Shown here piece by piece: positions 12,501 through 27,500 of a stretch of 64,000 nt of DNA. The notes below the pieces were generated by a model that was not told the origin of the DNA, ran no database searches, and worked only from the letters and a program-made list of their open reading frames with translations. The DNA is from Anas platyrhynchos. Lineage: Eukaryota > Chordata > Aves > Anseriformes > Anatidae. Position 1 is the first letter of the stretch. Each line of letters begins with the position of its first letter. Both the position numbers and the translations under genes were made by a program. The stretch spans positions 196,227,501 through 196,291,500 of the forward strand of contig NC_092587.1 of the NCBI RefSeq assembly GCF_047663525.1. Direction: 5' to 3'.

Positions 12501-15500
12501 TCTTTATCCATTTACTATGTTACTATTTTAAATGCTAGATGACAGATCTCAAAATAAAGGGGAAAACAGTCCTCAGAAGGACCTCCCTCCTCAGTTCTCC
12601 GAAGTTTCTAGTAAGCTTGATCCTGATCATTTATGGCATTTTGATCAGTAATGGAACAAAGCCACTGGCAGAAGGATTTTCACGTAACAGAGAGTGGAAG
12701 AACGAGAAGCTCAGTAGCACTGCAACTGTAAAAATTGCCCTGGCTTTATGCAAATCTGGGTCTGTTAAACAATGCTGCTGCAGTACATGTAAAACTGTAA
12801 GTCAAGTATACGACAAAAGTCTTCAGGTTCATGGGAAAGATAGCTTAAAATTTGAGTAGGATGAGGTGGCAGCGAGCTCCTTGGCTGTTGGTGGTGTAAT
12901 CCAGTCCAAATAAACTGCACGAGTCTGCTGTTCTGCTTGGGAGCATAACACAGGAGGCGGATGACTGTGAGAATAAGCAAGGCCTTGAAAAAAAATTCCT
13001 GTAATCTAAACCTCAAAGAACGTTGTAACAAGAAGCAGGGGCAAGAAATGGCTGTAAGACATATGGGAAGTGGAAATAGACAGCTTATTTTAGAATAATT
13101 AACTGCTGAAACAAGCTGCCGTGGAGAGCACTGAATCCTTTTTCCTGGTATCTTTACATCAAGATTTGATAGTTCTCTGAAATAAATGCTTTATTTTATA
13201 AAGCCTATCAGTGACAGGCAGTAATTTAGGATACATATGAGAGGAGATTCAAGTATCTGATACTCTCGTATATAAATTCTATTAAAAGCTATTCTGCAAA
13301 CATTTTATTCCTATGCTGCAATAACCTGCATTGTTCTGTGATATAAATACCAGGGACAAACAGCAGCAATTCCATGCTATAAACCAAATTAATTACTGAT
13401 TTCAGAGCTAAAAATACAACATGCTCATATCTCATGTCTTTATTACAGTAATATCCTTAAAAACTCTACTTGGTGACTCACAAAGAGGGGCTTTTTTTTT
13501 TTTCTTTCTTTTCTCCTCCCTCCAAAATAATAGTGCAAGGTTCTTGTTCCTCACAGTTTCCTGACATCTACATGGGACTTTCACGTTTTAATCTCCTGGC
13601 CACCACAGTGGTTAAAATAGGTTTAAAAATTGAGGCTGTAATACCCAGAATGCAATTTATTCAACTGAAATTGCAGTAGAACAGTAACAGCAATAATTTC
13701 ATGCTGCAATTGAAAGGCATCAGACTGAGCAACAAATCATTTGTGAAGACAATGAAAAACAGGGACCAGTCCAAACCCAACCATAGGGGGGAAAAAGTTG
13801 TACTCCACACTAGTTTGCTGAATTGGTGATGGATAAAACAGCCTGTTGCAATACTGAATTATGGACAAATATTTGGGATTATTAAAAATAAACTGAAATC
13901 TTAGGTTACAGAAGAAATAATCATGGAATAACATCTCTGTTTAGGGTGGCATTACATGAAAGTAATCACATCCGGAACGCTGCTCAAGCAGACTCAAAGC
14001 CCAAGATGAATAAATAGAAAGGTTTGTTGATAGGCAGGGAAGGAGAACTGTGAAAAAGCTGTACGCATCAAGTCTAGGCACTATTTCCAAGATGATTTCC
14101 CTATGGAAATAAGGTTTATGCAATCAAACTGCCTTATCTGTAGCATTACTCTGCAATTCCCTATTAACAATTTATGTTCTATTAGCCCATTTTAACCAAA
14201 CTGGATTTAAAAGAAGAGATCTCAAATACGTTGAGTTTCTAACTCATCTTGGGAGACATCAGTAGCATGGTAAGAGAGCAATCTGAATCAGTGCCACCAG
14301 CGAGGCAAATCCTGTAACATCGCTGTGACAGAGACCTGTTCCCTCTGCCTCCCAGCAGGCTGAGCAGTTTGTGTAGCACTTGTGACCACTCAGCATGGAG
14401 GGCAGGGATTTAGGGATTCATCCTTCCTTAACCAAAAGCAGTCCTTGAGACCGCCTTTACATCCAGATGTGTCTGCATCTAAATTGGAGAGGGTTATTTT
14501 TTCCCTTCTTGTAACAATGGGAGGAAAGAAATACAGATAGTGAGGGAAATCCCAAAAAAAGAATATGCCTGTCACCCAATGACAAACCTCATATCAAATG
14601 AAACACCTTTATCAATAAAGTATCTAAATAGGTTTACAAAGTTCATCTTTTTCAGAACCTGTATGACTTTGACCTTTCTATCTCTAATGCTTTACTTTGA
14701 AAAAGCAAGTCAATAGTGATAAATAGGATCTGTGCACATCTGGTAGTCCTATAACTACAAAGCAGTACAACTTGCAAGTTTTAAAGCTATACATTAAAGC
14801 TAGAAACCACCATGAATCTCTCTTTAAAGGGTAAGGTCAAGATCACACACAGAAAGCACTCGCTTGCTCTTATCTTTGGAGAGACAATTATGTCTCTTGA
14901 AAATGGTCTGAACTTTTGGGTAGACCTCTGTGGTGCCAGGAGCTGGACTCGATGATCCTTGTGGGTCCCTTCCAACTCGGGGTATTCTATGATTCTATGA
15001 AAACATGGGAAAACTGCAAACATGACCTAGTTAGAATTAAGTAGAAAAATGAATTCGCAGCTACCATCATAAGTTGCAACTTCAAGAGCACCCTAGCTTT
15101 CCATCTTTAAAACCTTTAAGAAAAACTAGATTTTCTTGCTGAAAATACTGTACTGGCTACTTAAAGTGCTGTTAAGTGCTTTACATCCTTCAAATTACAA
15201 AGAAGATATTGTGGATAGTTTGGGTTGTTTGTTGGACTGCTCAAGAGGACAATGCTCCTAAATACCCAATCACATACAGCTTTGATTTCTACATAAATAC
15301 GGTGGTTCTGAATCCTAATCTTACATAAACCAATCCACTATTCATATATAATGCTATGTAAAAAGAGACTACAGCATGGTATTTTATGTTCATTTGGAAA
15401 CTGGTGATCTAGCAGCACTTCTAAAACTTACTCAGAAAATCTTCTCTGAATATTGTTAAAAAAAACAAAATTCTTTGGTGATAATTTAAATACACCTACA

Positions 15501-18500
15501 TTTCAAAAGGACTATTCGGAGAATTAAAGGAAGCAATTGAAAGAAAGTGAGCTAACATACTTCGGTGTACTGATTTAAAGCAAGTTCAATTCCTATTAAA
15601 TCTGGAGTTGAATAGGATGTCTCCGCACAAACTAAATTAAAAGTTTCCTTAAGATTTGGGGTAGCAGTGAAAATTTTAGCAAAAAAGAGGTGCATACCAC
15701 ATAGCTGTGTTGCTCATAAAGACATACATATGGCAGTGAAGTCGCTGAAAACAACCCATGAGAGGCTGTAATGTATTTATTTTGGATGGATGCTGAAAAT
15801 TAACGGACAATGAGGTGCTGTCATCTTGTATTAAACTTCACATTGCTCAAGCAAGTGTTTCACAAACTTTGAGTAAGAGTTCACAGCAAGTCAAGCGTGC
15901 CATTTTTCAACTGGAACTACAACAAACTGCATTTCAATCCACAGAAATCTCAAGAGCAATGCAATGCAGCTGGAAGTACTGGAGCCTTTGAGTTACCTAT
16001 TCCAAGACTAAAGAGACGAGCTGAATTTCTTATGGTCAAGGAAAAACTGTGGGATTTAAACCCCTTGACATCCACTTGTTAGTCCAAGTGCTTTAAAAAC
16101 ATGATAGTAACCTGCTTTACTTGCTTACCTAAGACCAGTCACCTTTGTTCAGCTAAGCTACCCATAACGTGCTTAGTAGGTTTCAACAACTCTGTAATTA
16201 AATTATTTCGAACATCCACAGCTTGCTTTATTTGTGATAGCCAAAACAACTGCTATTTATTTATGGAATCATAGTAACTTTGTTATCCATGGACACAGAC
16301 CAGCCTCAGAAGTGTAATTTCTAATAAAAGCTCTTCAGAGATTAACAGAAAATAGCAGAATTAAGGCAATCCTTACATTATTGCATTATTTTTCTATCAT
16401 TGCTACCAGCCGCTTCTTTCAAGGTTGCTTCTTTAAGCTAATGGTTACACTCAGCCTTCTGTAGTTTGTCTCAACCAAACTTTCAAGCAATTCCTTACAG
16501 AAAGAGCACTTTCTGCGGATGTCTACATCAGTACCTGAACACTTCAGAGTTCTCTTTAAACATTAATTTCCTTTGTGTCTCTAAAGGAATCACTGGGTAC
16601 TGACTCAGGCCCACCACTGGGCTGCTCAAAATAGGTTCCCAGCTGGTGAAGCTGCCCACCTGGGCACCCTACAAGCAATCTGGGCAGAAGGTACCTCTCT
16701 CAGGAGAGAAACCACTGCTTCTGCAGCTTTCTCTAGCAGTTGGCTCCCTGTACACGCATGAGATTCTGATGGAAAAGACAGAGCAATCAGGTGATACAAG
16801 AGGCTTCTTTACAGCCAGCTCCACAGGTTACAGATTTGTAGTACATGCCTTGGATGAAAAACTCTTGACTAGCAGTGCAGGTCACTATAGCACGAACACA
16901 GGTTACTAGAATGGCAGTGGATCACCAGAAAAAATCAAACCCCAAAATTCAGTTCTTCTAGAACAGACAGTTATTGAAATTCCATTTTTTACAGTTGAAA
17001 TTAAAAGAGTATTTAAGTAACACTGAATATGCTTTAACAAGTCAGGATACATGCTGCGGAGAAATAGCAGTAAGATTAGCAGTGCCGAATGCTACTCACA
17101 CAGTTCCCCAAAGGAAGAGCATTTCCTCACCTGAATCACAGGAAGTTTCAGCACTCATCAGCAACAGCTCTTGTAATAACCCAGACTGTTTCCTTTGCCT
17201 TGGACTTTCACCAGAGATTTGTTCCTCACAGCTTGTTATGCTCCCAGGTGACCTGCCATCCTTCCGAAGAGCAGGACTGTAACATTTCACATAGGCAAAC
17301 TCCCCGACCGTTGACATGGTAGAAGATTCTCCACCAACAGAATCTGTTTTACCTGAATTTAAAGCATTGAATCAGTTTAGATATAGTTATGCAACACAAA
17401 TTCTCTGCTCTGGATTAAGATCTCCTTTCTCCCCAGCGCTTTTACCCCACCAACAGCCCCTTTTGGCCACCCAATCCAATTAAAAAACTCAAATTCAATT
17501 TGTTATTATCTGACACAACTAACAGTAAAATAATAATGGAATAAATCACCTGTGGATCAGAAGGGGATTTACACAGCATGTGTAAATCCCTACTCTATAA
17601 TTTTACTGGATAATATTTTGGAAGTATTTTTAGGTATGTGTTTTGATTTTTTTTTTTTTAAATGAAAATGTGTAAAACTAAGTCAAGTGTTTTTAAGAAT
17701 ATAAATATATTCTTCAATCAAACCCTTCAACAGGAACTTGTTATCTAATCAAGACACCAAGTTGGCCCAACAAGAATTATTCTGCATAAACTGATGCTAA
17801 CATTAATTACTTTTCTTTAATTAAAAAATGTCCCGTATCAGCTGTTTCATTATTTTGCTCATGATCAGTGCCAGTCTGACAGGTCTGTAATTACTTGGAT
17901 TGTTCTGCTTCACTCTTTTAGAAACACTAGAACAATATTAAAGCCTTGTAAAATATTCATTAGATTTTAGCTGCAAAGAGACTTGGGTGAATTGAGGTGT
18001 GGGGGGGAAAGAAAACATCAGTTTGTTGTACCTGTTACTTAATGTTCCTTACAAAGAATTACTAACTACTGCATACAAATGGTAACAGAAACCAGTAACT
18101 GCTTTGTGTGCTTGTTCTGGCATTGTTACAGTGTTGTGTAATTGAAAAAACAAAAGAGCTCATAAAATTTTCTGTAGACACAAGATACTAGCTCTTTATT
18201 TTAAAGATTTCACTCATTCTGGCTATGCTCCCAAACTGAACTTTTAAACACCCTTCCATCAGCTCTGATGGTTCCTTTTGCAGTTAACTGATATATTCAC
18301 ATCAGATTAAACCCTCAGAGGAAACAAGGTATGAATACCTAAGACTTTATTCTGCACTCAATCTTGTATCTTTGATATAAAAGGAATTTTTAACACAGAC
18401 CCTGCAAATTTTATCATATGCCCAAAAGAAAAATCAACAGGAAACTTCAGTCCCAGAATCACAGTAAATTTTCTTTTCTCACTGGATTTTTATTTTGTAT

Positions 18501-21500
18501 ATATTTTTTTTAGTCAGACCCTAACAGGATAAGTTTTTCTCAGCAATAGCTGCCTAGGACCGTGTATAAATTACACCTTAGAACAGTATCAACTAGTATT
18601 TTACAATCAATCAGCTCAAAGGCTTCAGAAAAGATTCATTTCCTCTAATCTGTATTTTTTATAATCATTTGTCATATATACATGTGTATGTGTGTAAATA
18701 CAATATATTTTATCAAAGATATATTTTACCTGCAAAAGAAATGTTGCAACTCCTCGGTGTGTCTACCTCTGGAATAACACTAAGTTCATGCTGTTCCAAG
18801 TCAAGCCCTAACTTGACTTTTGTCACGGGTGGTTTGGAAGATCTCCATTTCTGTTCTCTATGTAGGACTTTCTCAGGCTGTTCTGCAAGATAAAGTTTTG
18901 TGGATTAAAATCCCCTAATGTGTTACAACCAATCTATCAGATCAGCTTGGGCAAACGGAAGAGAACTGCATCTCAGCAGCAAAAAGGGAAAAAAAAATAT
19001 TGTAATAAAAAATGCTGTAACAGCCTTACCAGTTTGCCCAGCTAGATCGATGCACTGCGAAATCATTTCATTTCTGTGGAGTTTATTCATGCCACAGTTC
19101 TCTTGCTGGTAGTTTTCTGAATCTTGGAAAATATCACTCCTGTTAATCCAGTCAGGCATTAGTGCCTCCGTCATTTCTTCATTTGTGCTGATACGTCTTA
19201 CCTTAAATAGAAAAAAAAGCAGCGGTACTTAAGATTATATTTATACTCATTTATTAAGCCAGTATTTTCTTTTGTGTGTATTTTACAATACTAAGCTTCT
19301 CCTTTGAGAAAGAAATTCAAGTGCCTTGTATATCTTGCTGAAACATTTGGGCACACAGATAACATATTTAGCTCTACAACCCTAGTGTGATAAAACAATT
19401 GAGTACATTTTCAAGGCATTCATTAGATTTTATTAGAATAATCAGCATTTTTAAGAGGAATAATTCCTCTGTTTGTACTTTTAAATAAGTCTGTTTTTAC
19501 TTTTCCTCTCCCGAGTTCAGGAATTTTAACTGTATGAAGACTGCAATAGCAAGGTTCAAGGAAACAGTTATTTTTCTAAGATGGCTTCAGGTTAAGAAAG
19601 GGCAAAAGGAGCTTCATTAGCTCAAAAATAAACTCAAAAATAAACTTGCCTTTTTCTGCCATTACCCAGAAATGAGCAAAATTACAAGTCAGGAGTGCAA
19701 CTATGAAAACATTTCCTGAATACGTACACATAAAAAGAAACTTCTCAAAATAAGAAGTTATGGGAAAGAACTACAGTTCACAAATCACAAGTCCTTATTA
19801 AAATTTTCATTACAGGATCCTACCATTCACCCTAAAGCTTTATCATCTACTAGACTACTCACCATGAAAAGCATTTATAAAGCTTACCTGCTTGTTCAGA
19901 AATTCTTTCAAAGCCTCTTGTTCCTGCATCTGCATCTGTTCCTTCAATTTACTGTGCTTCTGTAGAAGTAGTTGCTCTTGTATTTTCTGTCGAGAAAGAA
20001 GAGCTTCCCTTTGTGCATCTAGCTGCTCCTGCAATTCTTTCAAATACCGTTGCTGAGCCTGAATGCTTTCTGATGAGGCCAACATCCTATCCCTTAAATT
20101 CAGTATTCCAGAATAATTTAACAAAGATGCCTGCCCACTTTTGGATGTCAAGAATTCCTCAACGCCTTCTTCATGAGATGAAGTCACAGGTTCAGTACGA
20201 GCGGTGGGCTCAAGGCTTGTTCTGGTGGTGCTCCCTACAGACCCCTGCTGACCTGCCAAAAACTCAGCTGTGGCTGCCTGCACCACTTGAGATCCTGTGG
20301 CTGGCGTAAAGGCTGCTGTGAGCGGAGGCTCTTCTACAGCTTCTGTTTCTGTTTGGCAGTCAGACATCACCTGAGATGATTCCTGAAAGTGCTCTGCTTC
20401 TGAAGGCTCGGAGGAATCTTCTGCAGGCAAAGCAAACCTAACGTGCTGTACGCGTGCTTCTGTTCGTGTTCTGACTGCAGTAACACCTTGTGTGACTGAG
20501 GCTGACGGTAACCGGAATGGAGATGGCTCTCTGGCCTGATCAGGGGAGGTTTCCAACAGGCTCACTGGTTCCTGTGAAGGACAGCTCCACGGCAAGTTAA
20601 ACTCTCCATACCGCGATTTTGACGTTTCTAGAGGCTGTGCATGTCTACCAGGACAAACATGATGCATTTGCTCCTCGTGGTTTTGTGATGACGTGCTTTC
20701 AGGAACATTAGATAAGCTGGAAAAAACAGGTGGTGACCGTGCATGGTCTTCTGCACAAACTTGTTCAGGAGACTGGTGCTGTGTCCGTTGTACTCTTTGC
20801 CTCTGTAGAACTGGCTCTAAGACAGGCTTTAGCACCGATTTTGTTTCCACAGAGCTTGAAGGTGTTACAGAAGCAGCCGAGTATCTTTCCTTCAGTTTGT
20901 TCTGATACTCCTGTAGACGCTTTCTGGCTTCTTCAATTGTCTGTTCGTGCAGCCTGAACATACAGAAGACATGAATATTTCCAGACTGCTGCAAAGACTA
21001 GCATTTTCAATAATCAAAGCAATTTAAATTATTTTGAAGCAGACAAGTCAGAACTTTCATTTTATAAAGTAATTTACCTATTTTGCTGTAGAAGACGCTG
21101 TTGATAATTACGGATCATCTGTAAGTGGCTGTCTTCTCTAGGGCTTCTAGTTTCTGACACAGCAGTACTTCCAGACTAATTGAAATTGAATAATTTTAAG
21201 TAGAAGTATACAAATAACTCACAGAAAACTGTTAAGGCAATAATCTTAAACTGAATCTTTGTTTTCCCAGGTCTACAGAAACCTATCTGTACCACCACTT
21301 GAAGTCTGTGAGATTTCAGCCTCAGGCACTGAAGCTAAAGCAGTTTTTGGAACACGTGGCCTACAGCTAGTCTCTCTTGGCAAGTGGAGCATATACCAAA
21401 GTCAGCGTGCTTAGCTCAGGGAGGTAACTGTACCCAGTAGCAAAGTGAGGGAGTAACAATCTAATGTTTGCTTTTACAAGGCAAACAAATTCTTTGGAGA

Positions 21501-24500
21501 ACAAACGTTGTGCAAATGGTTCAAAATTAAAAAATAAAATTAAAAAAATAAAAATAAAAGCTATTTTCCTTCAATATCGACAATAAATATCCTTTCATTT
21601 AAGTAGATGTTTAGGATTTAGACAAAGAGGAAAATGTGTAGGTGCTTTTTTTCTTTACTTTTTCCTTAAGATTTTTTTTTCCTTCAAAAAGAAGGATATT
21701 TGTACATGTATCATCATTATACAACTGTAATCAGATTTTCCTAGCACGTATTCTATACACACTTGCTGTCCCCAGAACTATGCAAAGATAAGCAAATATT
21801 CAAAGTGTTTATCTGGTATCATGGGAAGCAGAAGCTCTAGATTAGACAAAGAACGTTGTGGTCTTTATGTATAAGAGCTTCTTCTGATTCATGGCCTAAG
21901 GAATAAAAACAAGATCTTGACCGACAGAATTTAAAACTAGCTATTGGTGCTCTTGATTTTTTTAAAATAAAAATAAAATAATTCACACACACACAACTTT
22001 CTACAATTCTTCACCTCCTGTTCCACTTCCTTTGGTTGATCTGGAGAAGGAATGCAGCAGCTTTGTACTGGCTGACCTTTCTCTTCCTCCTCCTCTTTGT
22101 TCTTAGCCTCCTCCAAACAGGTTTGCATTTGGATCTTCAGAAGATCAGCCTCCAAACGTGCTTTCTTTTCTTCGATTTGCTTTAGCAAGGCCAGCTGTTC
22201 CTGTTTCTGTTGCTCTATTTGCTCAATCTATTGAAAAAAATGTACACGACTTGAGGAAAAAAACACCCCTACACACAAAGCTTTGCTCCAACTTGCAACT
22301 TGTACCAGAAATTTTATTGCTTACATATGACAGGCTTTTCCAAATTGTAAGAGGCCTTCAAAAATAATTCCAGTTTATTAGAATACTTTTAGTTGCCTGA
22401 CTAGGTATTTCAAACAGTTTCAGGGACTGTTAGTTATTGTGCTATTTTCATCTACCCATTAACAGAATGGATAAAAATCAAAATGTAATCATTCAAGATA
22501 AATTATAATTCTCCAGAGGTTGCAAAGGAAGTCCTTCTTTTAAACTGTATTCAGAAGCCTATTTTGCATTTTATAGAGCTTTTCATCAAGATTTCAGTGC
22601 ATTTAAATGTTAATTTGAGTCTAACCAAATTTTTAAAATTGCTAATGTATAACCAACCAGTTTAAGAACACTCCATAGATCTCTGAAGTGTTTTGTTTAT
22701 TTTTATTCTCTTTCCGAGTATCTTTCATCTACAAATCACTTCTATCCACAGGGAGCAACAGCACAGATCATTTTAGAATGGAAGTGAAGAAAAATTTCAA
22801 AGCACTGACGAAGATGAGGTGGACAACAATTTATAGTGGCAGGGTCTGAACAGGGATGTGAGGAAGAGCTAGATCTGAGAACAGTTAATGCAGACATGGA
22901 AATAAATACACCTGCACAGATCCAAAGTGGGAGAAAACAAATGTTTTCAAAGCAGCAGATCCTTGGTGAAAGTTTGGTTACTCCCCCCCCACACACACCT
23001 CTAGCAAAACACTATGTTGACAAATGTTTCCTGAATCTCTGAACTTTAACTGGGACCTTAATTCCTACTTTTTGTTTTAAATTGATAAACCACCACATAA
23101 CAGCTAGCAGGTTTCTAAATATCTATGATACAATGAAAATATAATGCAATATATACACTATGTATACGTTGCATATAATGAACAAAGCTATTATTTTCTA
23201 AATATAGCATTCACATAGATATAAATGACTTCTTGCATTCGATTTTTTTTTTAATTAACTAGGAATTAAAATAACCTGTAAAATTTTCCTGTCACTATAA
23301 CCAATCCCAGAGACTTTCCAGTATTATTACACAGAGTTTCGAAGTTGTGTATTGTTGGCTACATTTTCCCTACGCCAAAAAGGATTAATCTACAATTGGA
23401 ATTCTCATTAAAAGTTCATTTAAATGTTCATAGCATGTTAAAATGGCCTATCACAGCATTATAAGCTGAAACATCTTCTGTAAATCACTTTTTACATCAT
23501 AACTAAGACAAGAAAAGTACATATATATACACTTACCAACTTCTTTCTCTCATTTTCCATTCGAATTTTAGCTGCTTGTTCTTGAGGATGGATCAGAATT
23601 GAACTTTCAGCTGCAGCTGTATGTTCCAATGTTTCCACAGAGTCTAAAATATATACGTTATTTAACTGTAAATGCAGTCAGAAAGAGTTTTGGATCATGT
23701 TTACATCTTGCTTTACAGTTTCCCAAACTCTCTAAACAAAAATGCACAAGCAGGTCTTGACAAGAATACCATCTTCATCCCACTCTACCCACCTCCATAA
23801 GCTGGAAAAATCAGGTTTTGTATTATTTAAGCCATTAATGACCCTTTATCATGTGCCTTTGTTGAATATAAATAATGGCCCGGCTCCAACAGAATTGAAG
23901 ATGGTTTCTAACCAGGTAACTTGGTAGCCTAATAGCAAGATCATCCCGAGGGAAAAAAAGCAGTAACTTAGAAAAAAAAAAAAAAAAGAGGATCTAAAAC
24001 TGGCAGTCTCTGGGAAAGTGATCTAATATTTAGCTACTGCACAAAAAGCAGATTTTCATTCTGTACTTCAAATAGCAGCATGTCTTCAGTAAAGGCACGT
24101 TTTAACTCTTGCTACACTCTCCAGTCCCCTGGAATTACGCTGGTGTATCCATGTAAATGACTGAACTGAAACACTTAAGCTTATTTAAAACAAAACCACA
24201 GCAAGCACCTTATCAAAGTAGAAAAAGAAAAAAAATCATTTTAATAGACTTCAAAAAAAATCACACTTAGCATACAAATTCACCAACAAAAGAGCACAGG
24301 CCCAGAACAAAGAGGAACCCAAACTGCTTGGGCTACCAAACAAAATAGAACATTGGACTGCTGTAAATTCCTGTTTTACCCTGGGGCCTTCTGGGGTGGT
24401 GCCTTGAGACCAGGAAAAATACATCACTACAGACACATCGCTTCATGCTTGTCTGAAGCACTTCTAGCTGTGAATCTCTGAAGCATTCAGTTCTTGCGAT

Positions 24501-27500
24501 TTAACGGGTATGGAATTTCAGCGAACAATTTTGCACTGAGAATTCTCCTCTTGGTTGCCTTTTAAAACATGGCAACACCAAGTGTGACAAAAATTTGGGC
24601 AAGATTTACAAGATAAAGGTATTTAGACATCTTTCTTCCAAAAGACCTTTTTTGGCAAGGTGAATAAATGAGCAAAAACCTCTCCCATTTTGTGTTTTCA
24701 ATGAATCTAGAAGACAAGGGCAGAGACGAAAGAACTTTACTCTCTAGGAACATGATAAAATACCACTACTGAAAAATTCATTAAACAACTTTATTACAGT
24801 CCACCCTCATAGATCTTGTTGTTCCTACACAACATGTTTAGATTTAAGTACATACTACATACCTTCGGCTTCACATACTGAATTTCTGTGTTGCTCACAG
24901 TCAAGTTCTACATCACAGAGCTGTCTCTCCTCACTAGGAATTGTGCCCGATTCAATAGTCTCAGCTTCACTTGGAATCTCTTTCTCATTTTTTGATGTCC
25001 ATTCCTCTTTTTGGCTTCTAATCTTGTTCAGCAACTTCTTTAAGGCAAGTTTTGATTGAGATTGGTGAGTTTTTGCCTCTTCGTGTTCTGTAAGGAACAT
25101 ACACCTTTAAGTTTGGGGTAATGACTCCTCATGTCATAGAAAGCAAAAAATCTTTATTTTTTTAAATTGCTCACACAACTGGACAAATAGCTCAGCTATA
25201 CTGTCAAGTTGTCAAGGCTTAACAAGTATTTTCTCTTACTTGAAAGAAAGAAGCAGCAATTTGTCTCAGGATGCTATGAAAGGAGGGCTCAGCCAGTTGC
25301 AGTACTTCAGAGTAAAATTAATCCCAAATTCCACTGCTGCAGAAGCCAACAGCACTATTCCCCTCGTCTGTATGCTTCTACCCCCTCCTGTGCATTACCA
25401 CTGGCACCATAATGCATCACAGACCAAAATATGGATAACGCCAACAAAGGGACATGGAAAAAATGCTTGGGCACACAGCGATGTTCACTAACACACCTTG
25501 TTCACATTGCATTATCCTGGTGATGCCACAAGCAAAGAGTACACACACACTACATGCAATTATTGGTGCCTACTCACAAGATGAAGCAACTCGATCACAA
25601 ACCTGAGCATAAAGGACATACAGTAAGTGGACTTTCACACAAAGTCAAACTTTAACACAGCTGTTCACTGGACTAATAGCTAAAAGCACACAAAACATAT
25701 TTAAGTTCATATACCAATGCCATCCCACCATTTGGGGTAATTATAGAGGAACTATCACAGCTATTAAAAGTGTAGTTCTGACATCAATTAAAATTATTCT
25801 CAGTATATTAACAAACCGAAGAATATTAGAAAAAAGAACTCACATTTCTATTTTAAATTTGTATTTTATAGAATTTATAGAATCATGGAGTCACAGAATG
25901 GTTTGGGTTGGAAGGGACCTCAAAGCCCACACAGCTCCAACCCCCTGCCATGGGCAGGGACACCTCCCACCAGACCAGGTTGCTCAAAACCCCCTCCTAC
26001 CTGGCCTTGAATACTTCCAGGCACGGAGCGTTTGTTAGAATATTATCATCCATGACAAACATCATAATTCACTTAATTCTGAAATATTTCATAGTCGTTA
26101 AAGCATTTTAGTACTTATACATTTTAGCTAATACTGAAGTTAATTCATTTAATATATCAAATCGCAATCTCTTTTCTTCTACTATAAAATCAAAAAGACT
26201 AAGTTAACATTTGAAAGCCTTACTTTCTGATTCATCAGGGACCTCCCCTTCTGTCATCTGTTCTGATTCTTGTTGATTGTCACAAGCAGATTCTTGCTCC
26301 AAAGAGAGATCGAGATCATTATCTTGAGATCTATCAGAAGGGGTTGGCAAAGGTTGTGGCTCAAACTGCAAAATCAGGTCTCCTTTCATTTCTAATTAAG
26401 GAACACAACCACAAAAAACGACCAATCAGAATAAAAAGCAAACACTGCAAGACACTGAGAAATTCCAACATCAATTTGTTTCACAACATGTTTAATTCAA
26501 CTACTTTTACCCCCCAAAATAGAAGACTTTTAAATTTAATACCATTTAGATCATTAGGTTTTTTTAATTCAGAACTTCTACAGTGTTTTCCAGTAGAATA
26601 TTTTAAGTATTTCAATATAAAAGGTTTTAAAATAAAAGGCTCATCTCCGTGCAAAAAGCATTGCAGGAGAATCCCAGCAAACTCATCAGAAAAAAGGAGC
26701 ACCCTGACCTGGCTGTTCACGGGGCTGTCACATGGGAGCCATCAACCCCATGGTCCAGGTGCAAAATCCTGGAAGATGAATCCAGGGGAGAGGATTCAGG
26801 ATCTCCTTATTGACTGAGGGGTTACTGAGGGGTTACAAGGGGTGTGGGACACATGGGAAGAGCACCTTAATATTGTACTAGACTTACTATGGACAGTTAG
26901 GGGAAAAAAAAAAATAAAGCAGGGAAAGGGAAGGATTAACAAATCTTAGGAGAAAACAGAGGAATAAGAGCATAAAAGGGGCCAGTGAGTACACTGGTCT
27001 GATGTTGCACAGCCTGGTTTCTGGCAGCCTGCCCTGTCTTCTTGCTAAATTCCATTTTTATCTGTTTTCCCATGTGAGGAACTCTCTACTTTGCATGTGT
27101 GCACATGTATGGGTGTGTAACAGACAGAAAGTGGAGTGTAAACAAGAACGTATGCATACTACATGCGTATATGTACCAGTGTGCAATAACTAGCAAACAG
27201 CAAGCCAGACTAGCCAGGGAGAACAGCAAGAGGCTTGGAAAGCCTGGGAAGGACAGAGGGTTTACAACTTGGCTATTGTAGGATCAGAAGATCCAAGCCA
27301 CCTACAGGGGAGATTGCAGGAAGCTCAAGCTCAACTTAGAAACCTGCTGGCACGCGCACATACATTTATTTGACAGACAACTGAGGGTATCTACTGGATA
27401 GTCTAGGTATTTACAGTTACTGCAGGCATCCATAGTGGGTGCCTATATTTGCACATACGGGGGGTCTGTGTATCACTAATTAGAGCAGAGCAGAAAGCCT